The notes beneath the pieces are model-generated. The model worked only from the letters and a program-made list of their open reading frames with translations, ran no database searches and had not been told where the DNA came from. A DNA stretch of 64,000 bases from Pseudomonas sp. TMP9 (GTDB taxonomy: Bacteria > Pseudomonadota > Gammaproteobacteria > Pseudomonadales > Pseudomonadaceae). The stretch is from assembly GCF_037943105.1 (NCBI RefSeq), contig NZ_CP149803.1, forward strand, positions 744,001 to 808,000, written 5' to 3'. The translations under genes and the position numbers were made by a program. Shown here one piece after another: positions 51,550-63,278 of this stretch (position 1 is its first letter; each line of letters opens with the position of its first letter).

Positions 51550-51795
51550 CTATTGGCTGACACTTAATAATTGCATGGCCTCACTGAGTACTTTGACCGA
51601 CTGACTATGATCGCCAGTTTTGTGCAGGGCTTCGCCTTCGCTGCGCAGCTGTTGCACTTGCGCCAGCACTGTGGCATCGCTTGGCGGGTTGGTTTTTAGC
51701 AGCTCATCAATCTTGGCCATATCTGCCGGGCAGTGCATGGCCCAGAGTGAGGTGCTGAGTAATGCGGTGGCAAAAAAAGCAGCGAGACGATGCAT
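51550..51795 (-). CDS. Small secreted protein of unknown function
   Basis: 81 residues from ATG 51795, which has CTGGAGATTAGCC before it. A signal peptide (LAAFFATALLSTSLWA) precedes a short helical part with two repeats of Lys/Asp-rich helices (MAKIDELLKT, VQQLRSEGEALHKTGDHSQS). It resembles conserved Pseudomonas periplasmic proteins near ssrA. A longer frame from 51816 lacks a site. Confidence 0.65.
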   Translation of the reverse strand: MHRLAAFFATALLSTSLWAMHCPADMAKIDELLKTNPPSDATVLAQVQQLRSEGEALHKTGDHSQSVKVLSEAMQLLSVSQ

Positions 51796-51875
51796 GGCTA
51801 ATCTCCAGTAATACAAGTGAGATTTGAGTATAGAGGCCCCGTCCTAAGCGACTGAGCCATTGGTCTGTTTAATGC

Positions 51876-54683
<2,808 letters not shown>

Positions 54684-54721
54684 GGTGGCTCCGGTTATCG
54701 GCGGTCATGCGAGTTGTCTCT

Positions 54722-54740
54722 CCTCTCCCGCAGGGAGAGG
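54722..54740. repeat. Short palindrome between dld and lldD
   Basis: CCTCTCCC-GCA-GGGAGAGG. A common Pseudomonas intergenic hairpin; it may attenuate between lldD and dld. Confidence 0.55.
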
Positions 54741-54751
54741 GAATAACGGCT

Positions 54752-55897
54752 TTAGCGGCCCAGCTCACGCACTAACGAATCGGCGCTAATCTCGCTGATG
54801 GATTTAGCGCCGGTCAGCACCATGGCCACGCGCATTTCTTTTTCAATCAGGTCCAGCAGGTTGCTCACACCGGCCTCGCCGGCAGCGGCCAAGGCGTAGA
54901 TATAGGCGCGGCCGAGCATCACCGTGTCGGCCCCCAGAGCCAGCATGCGCACCACGTCCAAACCGGTGCGGATGCCGGAGTCAGCCAGAATCGCTAACTC
55001 ACCCTTTACAGCATCGGCAATCGCCGGCAGGGCGCGAGCACTGGACATGACGCCATCAAGCTGGCGGCCACCGTGGTTGGAGACAACGATGCCGTCGGCG
55101 CCGAAGCTCACGGCGTCCTTGGCATCCTGCGGGTCGAGGATGCCCTTGATGACCATTGGGCCGTCCCAGAACTCACGAATCCATTCCAAGTCTTTCCAGC
55201 TGATCGAGGGGTCGAAGTTGTTGCCCAGCCAGCCGATGTAGTCGGCCAGCCCGGTTGGGTTACCCCGGTAGGTGGAAATATTGCCCAGGTCATGGGGTCT
55301 GCCCAGTAGGCCGACATCCACAGCCCAGCGCGGGTGGGTCACCGCTTGCAGCATGCGCCGCAGTGGCGCATTCGGGCCGCTCATACCGGAATGGGCGTCG
55401 CGGTAACGCGCACCGGGCACCGGCATGTCCACGGTGAACACCAAGGTGGTGATGCCAGCGGCTTTGGCGCGCTCTAGGGCGTTTTTCATAAAGCCGCGGT
55501 CTTTCAGCACATACAGCTGAAACCACATCGGCCGGTCGATGGTCGGCGCGACTTCTTCAATCGGGCACACCGACACGGTGGACAGGGTAAAGGGGATGCC
55601 CTTGGCCGCTGCGGCCTTAGCCGCTTGCACCTCACCGCGGCGGGCGTACATACCCGTCAGTCCGACTGGGGCCAGGGCTATCGGCATGCTCAGGGTTTCA
55701 TTGAACAGCCGGGTTTCCAGGCTTAGTTGCGACATGTTGCGCAGCACGCGCTGGCGCAGGGCGATATCCGCTAAATCGGACACGTTGCGCTTAAGCGTGT
55801 GCTCGGCATAGGCGCCGCCATCGATGTAATGAAATAGAAACGGCGGCAGACGGCGTTGGGCGGCGGCGCGGTAGTCGGTGGAGGCAGAAATGATCAT
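54752..55897 (-). CDS. lldD: L-lactate dehydrogenase (FMN, membrane-bound)
   Basis: 381 residues, as in E. coli and P. aeruginosa LldD. It has the (beta/alpha)8 alpha-hydroxy-acid oxidase fold, with the catalytic His in [12 protein letters not shown] and FMN-phosphate residues in [13 protein letters not shown]. It oxidises L-lactate to pyruvate with quinone as acceptor. It follows lldP by 75 bp and precedes dld. Confidence 0.95.
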   Translation of the reverse strand: MIISASTDYRAAAQRRLPPFLFHYIDGGAYAEHTLKRNVSDLADIALRQRVLRNMSQLSLETRLFNETLSMPIALAPVGLTGMYARRGEVQAAKAAAAKGIPFTLSTVSVCPIEEVAPTIDRPMWFQLYVLKDRGFMKNALERAKAAGITTLVFTVDMPVPGARYRDAHSGMSGPNAPLRRMLQAVTHPRWAVDVGLLGRPHDLGNISTYRGNPTGLADYIGWLGNNFDPSISWKDLEWIREFWDGPMVIKGILDPQDAKDAVSFGADGIVVSNHGGRQLDGVMSSARALPAIADAVKGELAILADSGIRTGLDVVRMLALGADTVMLGRAYIYALAAAGEAGVSNLLDLIEKEMRVAMVLTGAKSISEISADSLVRELGR

Positions 55898-55932
55898 GGA
55901 GTCACCCAGGTGGAGAAGAAGGGTTGTTACAA

Positions 55933-55968
55933 CGCTCGGGCACGCAGTTTGGCTTGCGCGCCCGAGCG
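55933..55968 (-). terminator. Hairpin between lldP and lldD
   Basis: Arms CGCTCGGGC and GCCCGAGCG (9 bp) around an 18-nt loop that can itself pair in part. No T-run. It probably stabilises or attenuates the lldP message rather than ending the operon. Confidence 0.45.
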
Positions 55969-55972
55969 CTTA

Positions 55973-57667
55973 TCAGCCTGCCATCAGCGGGTCGCTAACG
56001 CCCAGCACATACACAGCAAACAGGGCTATCAGGCCGGTAAACAGCACGTAGTACAGGGTAGGCCAGATCGTTTTGCGCAGGATGCTGCCTTCACGACCCA
56101 GCAGGCCTACGGTCGCTGAGGCGGCGACGACGTTGTGGATCGCCACCATGTTACCGGCCGCCGCACCGATGGCTTGCACTGCGACGATTAGCGCACTGGA
56201 GATGCCTAGGCTATTGGCCACGCCAAACTGGAACTGGCTAAACATCATGTTGCTGACGGTGTTCGAACCGGCAATAAATGCGCCCAGCGCACCCACGCTG
56301 GGTGCCAGCAGCGGATAGATACCGCCCACGCTATCGGCCACCCAGCGCGCCATCAAGATAGGCATGCTCGACAGTTCAGCCGCGTTGACTCCGGAGTTGA
56401 TCAGAATGCGCACCATTGGCACGGTAAACAGCAGCACGAAGCCGGCGCTAAGCAGCACGCTGGACGACTCTTTGACGGCGCAGCCCAGCTCACGCAGCTT
56501 CATGCCATGCAGGAAGAAGGTGGCGATGACCACGGCCACCAGAATGCCGCCTGGTAGGTACAGCGGCTGGAAGTTAGCGCTAACGCCGGCTTCACCCAGC
56601 AGGTCGGGGAAGTTCAGCATCACCGCCTTCAGCGCGGCGCTCACCTCCGGGAAGATTCGGCTGATCACCAGTAATACGCCCACTAGCACGTAGGGCAGCC
56701 AGGCACGCAGCGCGCTCATTGGCTTAGCCGTTAGCTGGTCGAGTTTCATCTCCACGGTGCCCAGCCATTCGGCGGGCCATTTGTCTGCTGGGGCAAAATC
56801 CCAGGTGGTTTTCGGCAGCAAAAACCCCATGCGCGCGGCGCTGGTAACAATAGCCAGGCCAATCAAACCGCCGCCCAGTGAGGGAAACTCAGGGCCGAGG
56901 AACACCCCGGTCAGCGCGTAGGGAATGGTGAAGGCTAAGCCTGCGAAAATCGCGAACGGCAGCACTTCAAAACCGGCTTTCCAGCTTTTCTCGGTGCCGA
57001 AGAAGCGGGTCAACATCAGCACCATCACCAGCGGCATCACGGTGCCGACAATGGCGTGAATAATTGCCACTTCACTGGTAATCAACTGCAGAAACTGTGC
57101 CCAAGACGAGCCCTGCTCAAGCAGTTGCGCACCGATAGTGGTCGAATCCAAGCCGGTATTAACCCCAACGATAATCGGCGTACCCACCGCACCAAACGAC
57201 ACCGGTGTGCTTTGCACCAGCATGCCCATCAGCACCGCCGCCATGGCCGGAAAGCCGATGGCCACCAGCAGCGGGGCAGCAATTGCAGCGGGGGTGCCGA
57301 AGCCGGATGCACCTTCGATAAAGCAGCCGAACAACCAGGCAATGATGATTGCTTGAATGCGCCGATCCGGGCTGATGGTGGCAAAGCCGGCGCGAATAGC
57401 GGTAATGCCGCCGGAATGCTTGAGGGTGTTGAGCAGCAAAATTGCGCCGAAGATGATCCACAGCAGGCCAAGAGTAATCAGCAGGCCCTGCACGGTGGAG
57501 GCCAGAACACGGTTAACGCTCATGTCCCAAGCGAACAGGCCGACGCCGGCGGTAAGCAGGTACACCAGAGGCATGGCATGTTTGGCCGGCCAGCGCAGGC
57601 CAATTAACAATATAGCGGCCAGTAAAATAGGCGAGAAGGCCAGTAGAGCAAGAAGACCAGTCGACAT
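55973..57667 (-). CDS. lldP: L-lactate permease
   Basis: 564 residues with about 12-14 membrane helices. GCFIEGASGFGTPAAIAAPLL and FIAGSNTVSNMMFSQFQF are the signature segments of the LctP family. A strong AAGGAG precedes the ATG. It imports L- and D-lactate and glycolate with protons. It is the first gene of the lld operon, divergent from lldR with the operator in between. Confidence 0.95.
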   Translation of the reverse strand: MSTGLLALLAFSPILLAAILLIGLRWPAKHAMPLVYLLTAGVGLFAWDMSVNRVLASTVQGLLITLGLLWIIFGAILLLNTLKHSGGITAIRAGFATISPDRRIQAIIIAWLFGCFIEGASGFGTPAAIAAPLLVAIGFPAMAAVLMGMLVQSTPVSFGAVGTPIIVGVNTGLDSTTIGAQLLEQGSSWAQFLQLITSEVAIIHAIVGTVMPLVMVLMLTRFFGTEKSWKAGFEVLPFAIFAGLAFTIPYALTGVFLGPEFPSLGGGLIGLAIVTSAARMGFLLPKTTWDFAPADKWPAEWLGTVEMKLDQLTAKPMSALRAWLPYVLVGVLLVISRIFPEVSAALKAVMLNFPDLLGEAGVSANFQPLYLPGGILVAVVIATFFLHGMKLRELGCAVKESSSVLLSAGFVLLFTVPMVRILINSGVNAAELSSMPILMARWVADSVGGIYPLLAPSVGALGAFIAGSNTVSNMMFSQFQFGVANSLGISSALIVAVQAIGAAAGNMVAIHNVVAASATVGLLGREGSILRKTIWPTLYYVLFTGLIALFAVYVLGVSDPLMAG

Positions 57668-57802
57668 AGCGGTCGCTCCTTATCGCTGCGCAGTGCGCAT
57701 GGGTGAGTGCGAATACAGCTGCGGATGCAACGCTGCGGCGAGGAGTGGAGTTGGAGTCGGCATGGAGGACCTCATGAGTTCTTAGAATTGTTTTGGCCAA
57801 TA

Positions 57803-57819
57803 AATTGGTAATACCAATT
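57803..57819. promoter_or_regulatory. LldR operator between lldP and lldR
   Basis: AATTGGTAATACCAATT, a 17-bp palindrome with A/T extension on both sides. It matches the AATTGGT-N3-ACCAATT site bound by LldR in Pseudomonas as I recall it. Its place between the divergent genes fits autoregulation and lactate-responsive control of lldP. Confidence 0.82.
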
Positions 57820-57988
57820 TACAAGACTGCGTGGTCAGGGTAGAAGTGCAAGCGCAAGCCTGTCAATTAGCGGCCTTACGACTTTGGTCGTAATGGCCGA
57901 CGTTGCAGGCGCTTATAGCCGACGGTAGGCTTGCCGGCAGCGGGCTGTAAGGCCCATGCTAAGTGGTCAAACCAATGGAGTACGCGCG

Positions 57989-58765
57989 ATGGAAGTGGGC
58001 TCGGTGCGTCAGCGCCGTTTGTCGGACGATATTGTCAGCCAACTGGAAACCATGATTCTCGAAGGCACGCTGAAGATTGGCGAGCGCTTGCCAGCCGAGC
58101 GCGTGCTGGCTGAGCAATTTGGTGTGTCGCGGCCATCGCTGCGCGAAGCGCTGCAAAAACTTGCCGCCAAGGGTTTGCTGGTGAGCCGTCATGGCGGGGG
58201 TAATTATGTGGCTGAAAACTTGGGTTCGACCTTCAGCGACCCGCTGCTGCATCTGCTGGAAAGCAACCCCGAAGCCCAGCGTGACCTGCTGGAGTTTCGC
58301 CACACCTTAGAAGGCTCCTGCGCCTTTTACGCCGCCCAGCGCGCCACCGAATTGGACCGTCAGCGCCTAAGCGATGCGTTCGCTGTGCTGCAAGATTGTT
58401 ACAGCCGCAGTGGCAAAGTGACCCGCGCCGAAGAGGGTGCCGCTGATGCCAACTTCCACTTAGCGATTGCCGAAGCCAGCCACAACGCCGTGCTGCTGCA
58501 CACCATTCGCGGGCTGTTTGATCTGCTTAAACGCAATGTGCTGACCAATATCGGCGGCATGTATGCCCAGCGTGATGAAACCCGCGACATGCTGATCGAG
58601 CAGCACCGTGGGTTATACCAGGCGATTATTGAAGGCCGCGCCGAAGAGGCTCGCGCGCTCTCCAACCGGCATATCGACTACGTGCAAGAAGTGCTGGCTG
58701 ACGTGCAGCAACAGGCGCGCCGCGAACAGCGCGCCTTGCGCCGGGGTACAGGGGTAAAACCTTAG
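57989..58765 (+). CDS. lldR: LldR, GntR/FCD-family lactate-responsive repressor
   Basis: 258 residues, as in P. aeruginosa. An N-terminal GntR winged helix (LSDDIVSQLETMILEGTLKI, SRPSLREALQKLAAKGL) and a C-terminal FCD domain (about 80-240) with metal-binding Asp and His residues, which binds lactate in relatives. The ATG at 57989 has GGAG before it; a start at 57956 is rejected. The stop overlaps the stop of the convergent kinase gene by 4 bp. Confidence 0.9.
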   Translation: MEVGSVRQRRLSDDIVSQLETMILEGTLKIGERLPAERVLAEQFGVSRPSLREALQKLAAKGLLVSRHGGGNYVAENLGSTFSDPLLHLLESNPEAQRDLLEFRHTLEGSCAFYAAQRATELDRQRLSDAFAVLQDCYSRSGKVTRAEEGAADANFHLAIAEASHNAVLLHTIRGLFDLLKRNVLTNIGGMYAQRDETRDMLIEQHRGLYQAIIEGRAEEARALSNRHIDYVQEVLADVQQQARREQRALRRGTGVKP

Positions 58766-60225
58766 CGGTTTCTCGGCAGCCGTACGGCAACCTCTAGGCC
58801 GCCCAAGGGTGATTCGCCTAGGCTGATGCTGCCGCGGTGCAGTTCTACCACCCGGCGCACGATGGACAGGCCCAGGCCAGCACCCTGGCCTGTACCAAGC
58901 CGGTAAAAGCGTTCGAAGAGTTTTTCCCGCTGCGCCTCGGCCACTCCGGGGCCGCTGTCCTGCACGCGTAGGATGATGGCGTCTGCCTGCGCTTCTAGTT
59001 GCACCTGAATGTGTCCGCCATTTGGGGTGTACTGCACGGCATTGCTGACCAGATTTTGCAGCAGGGTGCCCAGGCTTGGGCCATCGGCGAGCAGCTGATA
59101 ATCCGCCGGCTCAAGCGCCTCTAGGTTGAGCTCTTGCAGCCTATCCAGTGCCAGCGGCGTGAGCTCGGCCAGCTCGTTGCGCACATAGCCGAGCAGGTCA
59201 ATTTCGTGCATCGCCAACTGCACCACATTCGGGTCTAAACGCGCCATTGTGAGCAGTTGCGCGACCACCCGGGTGGCGCGTTCGACGCCACCGCCCAGTT
59301 GGTGCAGCGCCTCGTTGCGGTCCTGCGGGTCGGGGGCGTCTAGGGCGTTTTGCGCATGGATACGCAGCACCGCCAGCGGCGTGCGCAGCTCGTGGGCGGC
59401 GTCAGCAATAAAGCGCTTTTCCTGACTCAGCAGCTGATTAACCTGCATCAGCAAACGGTTGAGCGCCGCGCCCATCGGCTCCAGCTCGGTGGGCAAGGGC
59501 TCCAGGATCAGCGGCGCGAGGTTATCGGGCGCACGCGATTTAATCAGTTCGGCCATACGCTGCAAGGGTCGTAGCCCCCAACCAATCGCCAGCCACACCA
59601 GTAAGGCCAACAGTGGCAGGCCGATCAGATCAGGCAGCAGGCTGCGCAGGGCGATTTTTGTCGCCAGTTCGCCGCGCACATCCTCGCGCTCAGCGATCAG
59701 GATTAAGTGTTGGTCCGCGCGGTCATGCAGCATAAACAAGCGCCAGTGATACTCGCCCAGCGTCACGGTGTGATAACCGACTAAATACGCGGCCAAGCTC
59801 GACAGCGGTTCTGCGTCGATGTGCAGGTGCGCACCGGTATTGCTCTGATGAAAATCTGCAATCATCTTGGCCAATGCTCCGGTCGGTGCACTCGCCGACT
59901 GCAGGAGCATATCGCCTTGTTCATCAAGCACCTGAAACGCCAGTTTGCCTTCATAGGCATGACCTGCACGCAGTGCTTCATCGTCGCTTTTTTGACGATT
60001 TTGCAGGGCTTGGTTCAATGCGCCTTGCAGGGTCGTGCGCTCGCTTAGCGACAGGTTACTGCCAACCAAACCCGCCAACAGTCGCGCCGTCTGCGCCAAC
60101 TGCGCATCGAACAGTTCTTCGATTTCATGCTGGGCATCCCGGTAGCTTTTGTAAGAAATCAGGGTCATCGACAGGCTGAGCAGACCCAGCACAAGGAGTA
60201 AGGTACGTGTGCGGATTGAGCGCAT
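58762..60225 (-). CDS. QseC/TctE-type sensor histidine kinase
   Basis: 487 residues. One N-terminal helix, a periplasmic sensor (about 30-190), a second helix (LPDLIGLPLLALLVWLAIGW), HAMP-like linker, phospho-His in FIADAAHELRTPLAVLRIHA and HATPase boxes NLVSNAVQYTPN, DSGPGV and GLGLSIVRRV. The signal is unknown; relatives include QseC, PmrB and TctE. ATG overlaps the regulator stop (ATGA), so the pair is co-translated. Confidence 0.88.
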   Translation of the reverse strand: MRSIRTRTLLLVLGLLSLSMTLISYKSYRDAQHEIEELFDAQLAQTARLLAGLVGSNLSLSERTTLQGALNQALQNRQKSDDEALRAGHAYEGKLAFQVLDEQGDMLLQSASAPTGALAKMIADFHQSNTGAHLHIDAEPLSSLAAYLVGYHTVTLGEYHWRLFMLHDRADQHLILIAEREDVRGELATKIALRSLLPDLIGLPLLALLVWLAIGWGLRPLQRMAELIKSRAPDNLAPLILEPLPTELEPMGAALNRLLMQVNQLLSQEKRFIADAAHELRTPLAVLRIHAQNALDAPDPQDRNEALHQLGGGVERATRVVAQLLTMARLDPNVVQLAMHEIDLLGYVRNELAELTPLALDRLQELNLEALEPADYQLLADGPSLGTLLQNLVSNAVQYTPNGGHIQVQLEAQADAIILRVQDSGPGVAEAQREKLFERFYRLGTGQGAGLGLSIVRRVVELHRGSISLGESPLGGLEVAVRLPRNR

Positions 60226-60884
60226 CAGGCTTTATCCACCAAATAGCCAACCCCGCGTACGGTGCGGATCAGCTCAGGAAAGAACTTCTTGCGCAGGTGA
60301 TGCACGTGCACCTCTAAGGCATTGCTCTCCAGCTCTTCATCCCAGCCGTAGAGTGCTTGCTGCAGTTTGTCGCGGGTCATCACCCGGCCGGGTTGGGCGA
60401 GCAGTTCGTGCAGTAGAAGGAATTCTTTGCGTGGCAGGTTGATGGCCTGCCCCAGGTAGCTGACTGACTGGCTGACCGGGTCTAGGCTGATGCCGCGGTA
60501 TTCCAGCGCCGGTTGTGGGCGGTTGAAGCTGCGCCGCAGCAGGGCGCGCATGCGGGCCTTGAGTTCGGCGACATCGAAGGGTTTGACCAGGTAATCATCA
60601 GCGCCGGCATCCAGCCCGGCGATGCGGTCGCTGGTGGAGTCGCGGGCGGTCAGTACCAGTACCGGCACCGGGTTGGCGGCGGCGCGCAGGTGCTTGAGCA
60701 CTTGCAATCCGTCCATGCGTGGTAGGCCAAGGTCGAGGATGGCCAGCTCGAAACTCTCGCTGGTCAGCGCATGCAGTGCACTGCTGCCATCCTGCACCCA
60801 GTCGACGGTATACCCCTCGGGCTTAAGGGCGGTGCGAATCCCTTCGCCAAGGGCTTTGTCATCTTCGACCAGCAGAATACGCAT
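60225..60884 (-). CDS. OmpR/PhoB-family response regulator
   Basis: 219 residues from ATG 60884 with AGGAAC before it. The receiver domain begins MRILLVEDDKALGEG, with the phospho-Asp in LAILDLGLPRMDG and the lysine in DDYLVKPFD. The C-terminal winged helix has LEVHVHHLRKKF and TVRGVGYLVDK. It is paired with the downstream kinase. A longer frame from 60962 lacks a site. Target genes are unknown. Confidence 0.92.
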   Translation of the reverse strand: MRILLVEDDKALGEGIRTALKPEGYTVDWVQDGSSALHALTSESFELAILDLGLPRMDGLQVLKHLRAAANPVPVLVLTARDSTSDRIAGLDAGADDYLVKPFDVAELKARMRALLRRSFNRPQPALEYRGISLDPVSQSVSYLGQAINLPRKEFLLLHELLAQPGRVMTRDKLQQALYGWDEELESNALEVHVHHLRKKFFPELIRTVRGVGYLVDKA

Positions 60885-60937
60885 GAAGGTGTTCCTGATT
60901 TTTATAAGTAGGGTTATGGCTAAGGGGCAGGCATTCA

Positions 60938-61104
60938 TAGGGTGGGTTGCGCGCGCGGTCACGATTTATCGACTCATGAGTCGTCAGTTGCGCCGTAACC
61001 CACCAGGTTTATAAGAGGTTGGCCGATTATCGCGTGGTGGGTTACGTGGCACACATTGCGCAGCTGCTTTGACACTCCGCCTGTGCGCCACTAACCCACC
61101 CTAC
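60938..61104. repeat. GGTGGGTT palindrome cluster
   Basis: Four arms: AGGGTGGGTT, AACCCACC, GGTGGGTTA and TAACCCACCCT in alternating orientation, forming two hairpins head to tail. This is a widespread Pseudomonas intergenic palindrome family. It lies between the response regulator and the TPR gene. Confidence 0.65.
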
Positions 61105-61164
61105 AACAGCCGCCTGCGCCTGCAGACATCCCCGATTTTTCTATTCAAGCTCGTATGTGGGAGC

Positions 61165-61815
61165 TTACTCCAGTTCGGCGTTGACCTTGCTCAGCAGCGC
61201 TTGAATATCCTGTTTGCGCCCCGCGTCGGCGGACAGACGATCAGGCCGTGCGGGGGCTTGCAGGGCTTTTTCCAAGGCCGCTTTGGCTTCGGCATAGCGC
61301 TTGGCGCGGGCCAGATAGTCGGCATAGAAGTAGTTGGGGTCGATGCCGTCCGGGTTGATGGCCAAAGCCTGCTTGAGCATGGCTTCGGCTTTTTCATCAT
61401 CACCAAAACCCACCGGCCAGCCGGGCACTTGGTAGTACAGGCTGCCGAGGCTGGTGTAGGCCGAACCGGACAGTGCTTTCGGGTCCAGTGCCAGGCCTTG
61501 CTCTAGGCTGGCTTTGGCCTCCTTGACCAAGCCGAGTGCGCCCAGGCCGCCCTTGGCACCTGCGTAGGTGCTGAGGATGATGCCGTTCCAGATATGCAAC
61601 TCAGCGGCGTTCGGTTCGGCGATGACGGCTTTTTGCGCGTGTTCGCTGAGGCTGGCAAAGGCTTTTTCGCGCTGCTCTTTAGGCACCTGATAATTGATCT
61701 CGGCCCAGCGGTCTTGCAGGCTTTGCAGTTGCGTCTGGCCTTGTTCGCTTAACGCGAAGGCGGGCAGGCTGGCGAAGCAGAGCAGGGCGCAGGCGGCGTT
61801 ACGGATAGGGTTCAT
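61165..61815 (-). CDS. Periplasmic TPR-repeat protein
   Basis: 216 residues with a signal peptide (NAACALLCFASLPAFA) and helical repeats of TPR type (SLEQGLALDPKALSGSAYTSLG, AEAMLKQALAINPD, AKAALEKALQAP). TPR proteins hold complexes together; the partner is unknown. It follows the SDR gene by 9 bp and may share the operon. Confidence 0.72.
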   Translation of the reverse strand: MNPIRNAACALLCFASLPAFALSEQGQTQLQSLQDRWAEINYQVPKEQREKAFASLSEHAQKAVIAEPNAAELHIWNGIILSTYAGAKGGLGALGLVKEAKASLEQGLALDPKALSGSAYTSLGSLYYQVPGWPVGFGDDEKAEAMLKQALAINPDGIDPNYFYADYLARAKRYAEAKAALEKALQAPARPDRLSADAGRKQDIQALLSKVNAELE

Positions 61816-61824
61816 ACAGGCTCC

Positions 61825-62616
61825 TTAGGGTTTGCTGCGGGCAAAACGCTGAATAATCGGTAGTTGCTTGCGCAGGGCCTGGTCGACCACTCGCGGCAGC
61901 AAGCTATTGAGGCGTACGAAGAGTTTTTCCGGCCAGCCGAGGTAGCGTTCTTCTTCCTCGCGGCGGATGGCGGCCAGCAGTTGCAGGGCCACGCTGTGTG
62001 GTTCGTCCATGGCGACCTTCAGCTCATCATTCATGGCCACCACGTTGGCGGCGTTCATGCTGGTTTGCGTCGCGCGCGGGGCGAAGTAGAGAACCTTCAC
62101 CTGAGTGTCCGCCAGCTCACGGCGTAGCGCTTCGGAGAAGCCGCGCAGGGCGAACTTGCTGGCGCAATACGCGCTAAAGCCGGGGTAACCGATGGAGCCA
62201 AATGTCGAGCCGAGATTAACCACCAGCGCACGGCCCTGCTGGCGCAGCATGGGCAGCAGGCGGTGGGTCAGTTGCAGCGTGGCGGTGACGTTGAGGCCGA
62301 TCAGATCAGCGATGGCCGTTTCATCATGCTGCTCGAGCAAGCCGAAGTGATTGACCCCGGCGGCGTTGATCAGCGTGTTGATGCCGCCGAAGCGCTGCGC
62401 GGCAGCAACCACGACTTCACGGCCGCTGCGCTCGCGGATATCGGCCTGTACCACTTGGACCTTGCTTGTGTGCGCATTGGCCAGCATCTGTAAGGCGTCG
62501 GTTTGGCGGCCGACTAGTAGCAGTTGCGCGCCTTCTTCCAGCAAGGCTGCGACTAGCGCCTGGCCGATCCCGCCGCTGGCGCCGGTAATTACGGCACGGC
62601 ATTCATTGAGTTTCAT
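61825..62616 (-). CDS. Short-chain dehydrogenase/reductase
   Basis: 263 residues. The NAD(P) motif is ITGASGGIGQAL, with NAAGVNHFG and the catalytic Ser (LGSTFGSIG) followed by YCASKFALRGFSEAL (Tyr-x3-Lys). It belongs to the classical SDR family. The substrate is unknown; position between the HDO-like gene and the TPR gene suggests a lipid or fatty-acid-related ketone or alcohol (inference). Confidence 0.82.
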   Translation of the reverse strand: MKLNECRAVITGASGGIGQALVAALLEEGAQLLLVGRQTDALQMLANAHTSKVQVVQADIRERSGREVVVAAAQRFGGINTLINAAGVNHFGLLEQHDETAIADLIGLNVTATLQLTHRLLPMLRQQGRALVVNLGSTFGSIGYPGFSAYCASKFALRGFSEALRRELADTQVKVLYFAPRATQTSMNAANVVAMNDELKVAMDEPHSVALQLLAAIRREEEERYLGWPEKLFVRLNSLLPRVVDQALRKQLPIIQRFARSKP

Positions 62617-62624
62617 CGAAGTTC

Positions 62625-63278
62625 CTAGGCGCTTAACGGCAAGCTGCGGAATACGTCGCCATAGAGGCGGTAAACCACTTTGGCGGTGTGGACCACGGCA
62701 GCTTTATCGTCATCGTTGTCCAGCTGATTCATCAGCTTTTTAAAGAACTCGATGTGCTCCAAGTCGAGGCTGCCGTGGGAGCTGAGGTAGCTGAAGGCTT
62801 TGTTCGGTAATTGCAGTTTGTCCTGAATTACCCCCGCCACTTGGGTGGCCAGGGCGATGCTGGTGCCTTCCAGTACGTTGACCATGCCGAAGAAGCTCAC
62901 CGGGTTGTGCCGGGCGATGCGGTCATAGACGTAACTGACCATCAATTCGGTCGACATATGCGGCAGGCCATTGCGCACGGCTTCCTTGTCCGCACCGCAA
63001 GCGGCGATGTCATTGAGGACCCATTCCTGGTGGCCTTTTTCTTCGTCGATGTATTCGGCAATGGCCTCGCGCAGCCATTCCAGCCTTTCCGGCAGGCGAC
63101 CGCCGCAGGTCATCAGCAAAGGCACGGTGTGTTTGACGTGGTGGTAGGCCTCGGTGAGAAAAGCGATGTAGCTGTTCAGGCTGACGGTGCCGGCCATGGC
63201 CTGGGCAATGATCGGCGCGCCGAGCAGGTAATTGCGTTCAGCGCTGGTTTGTTCGAGCAAGGATTCATAGAAGCTCAT
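62625..63278 (-). CDS. TenA/PqqC-like, heme-oxygenase-like diiron oxidase candidate
   Basis: 217 residues, all helical. Metal-ligand-type residues appear as TEAYHHVKHTV, EYIDEEKGHQEW and SLDLEHIEFF, the E-xx-H / E-xxx-H / D-x-EH pattern of iron-containing redox enzymes related to UndA and TenA. HDO proteins often act on fatty acids or amino acids. It is placed between an acyl-CoA-synthetase-like gene and an SDR gene, which suggests lipid-derived chemistry. The ATG at 63278 overlaps the upstream stop (TGATG). Confidence 0.7.
   Translation of the reverse strand: MSFYESLLEQTSAERNYLLGAPIIAQAMAGTVSLNSYIAFLTEAYHHVKHTVPLLMTCGGRLPERLEWLREAIAEYIDEEKGHQEWVLNDIAACGADKEAVRNGLPHMSTELMVSYVYDRIARHNPVSFFGMVNVLEGTSIALATQVAGVIQDKLQLPNKAFSYLSSHGSLDLEHIEFFKKLMNQLDNDDDKAAVVHTAKVVYRLYGDVFRSLPLSA

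Noticed and set aside
54722..54740. CRISPR-like or mobile repeat
   Set aside because: A single short palindrome without spacer array.
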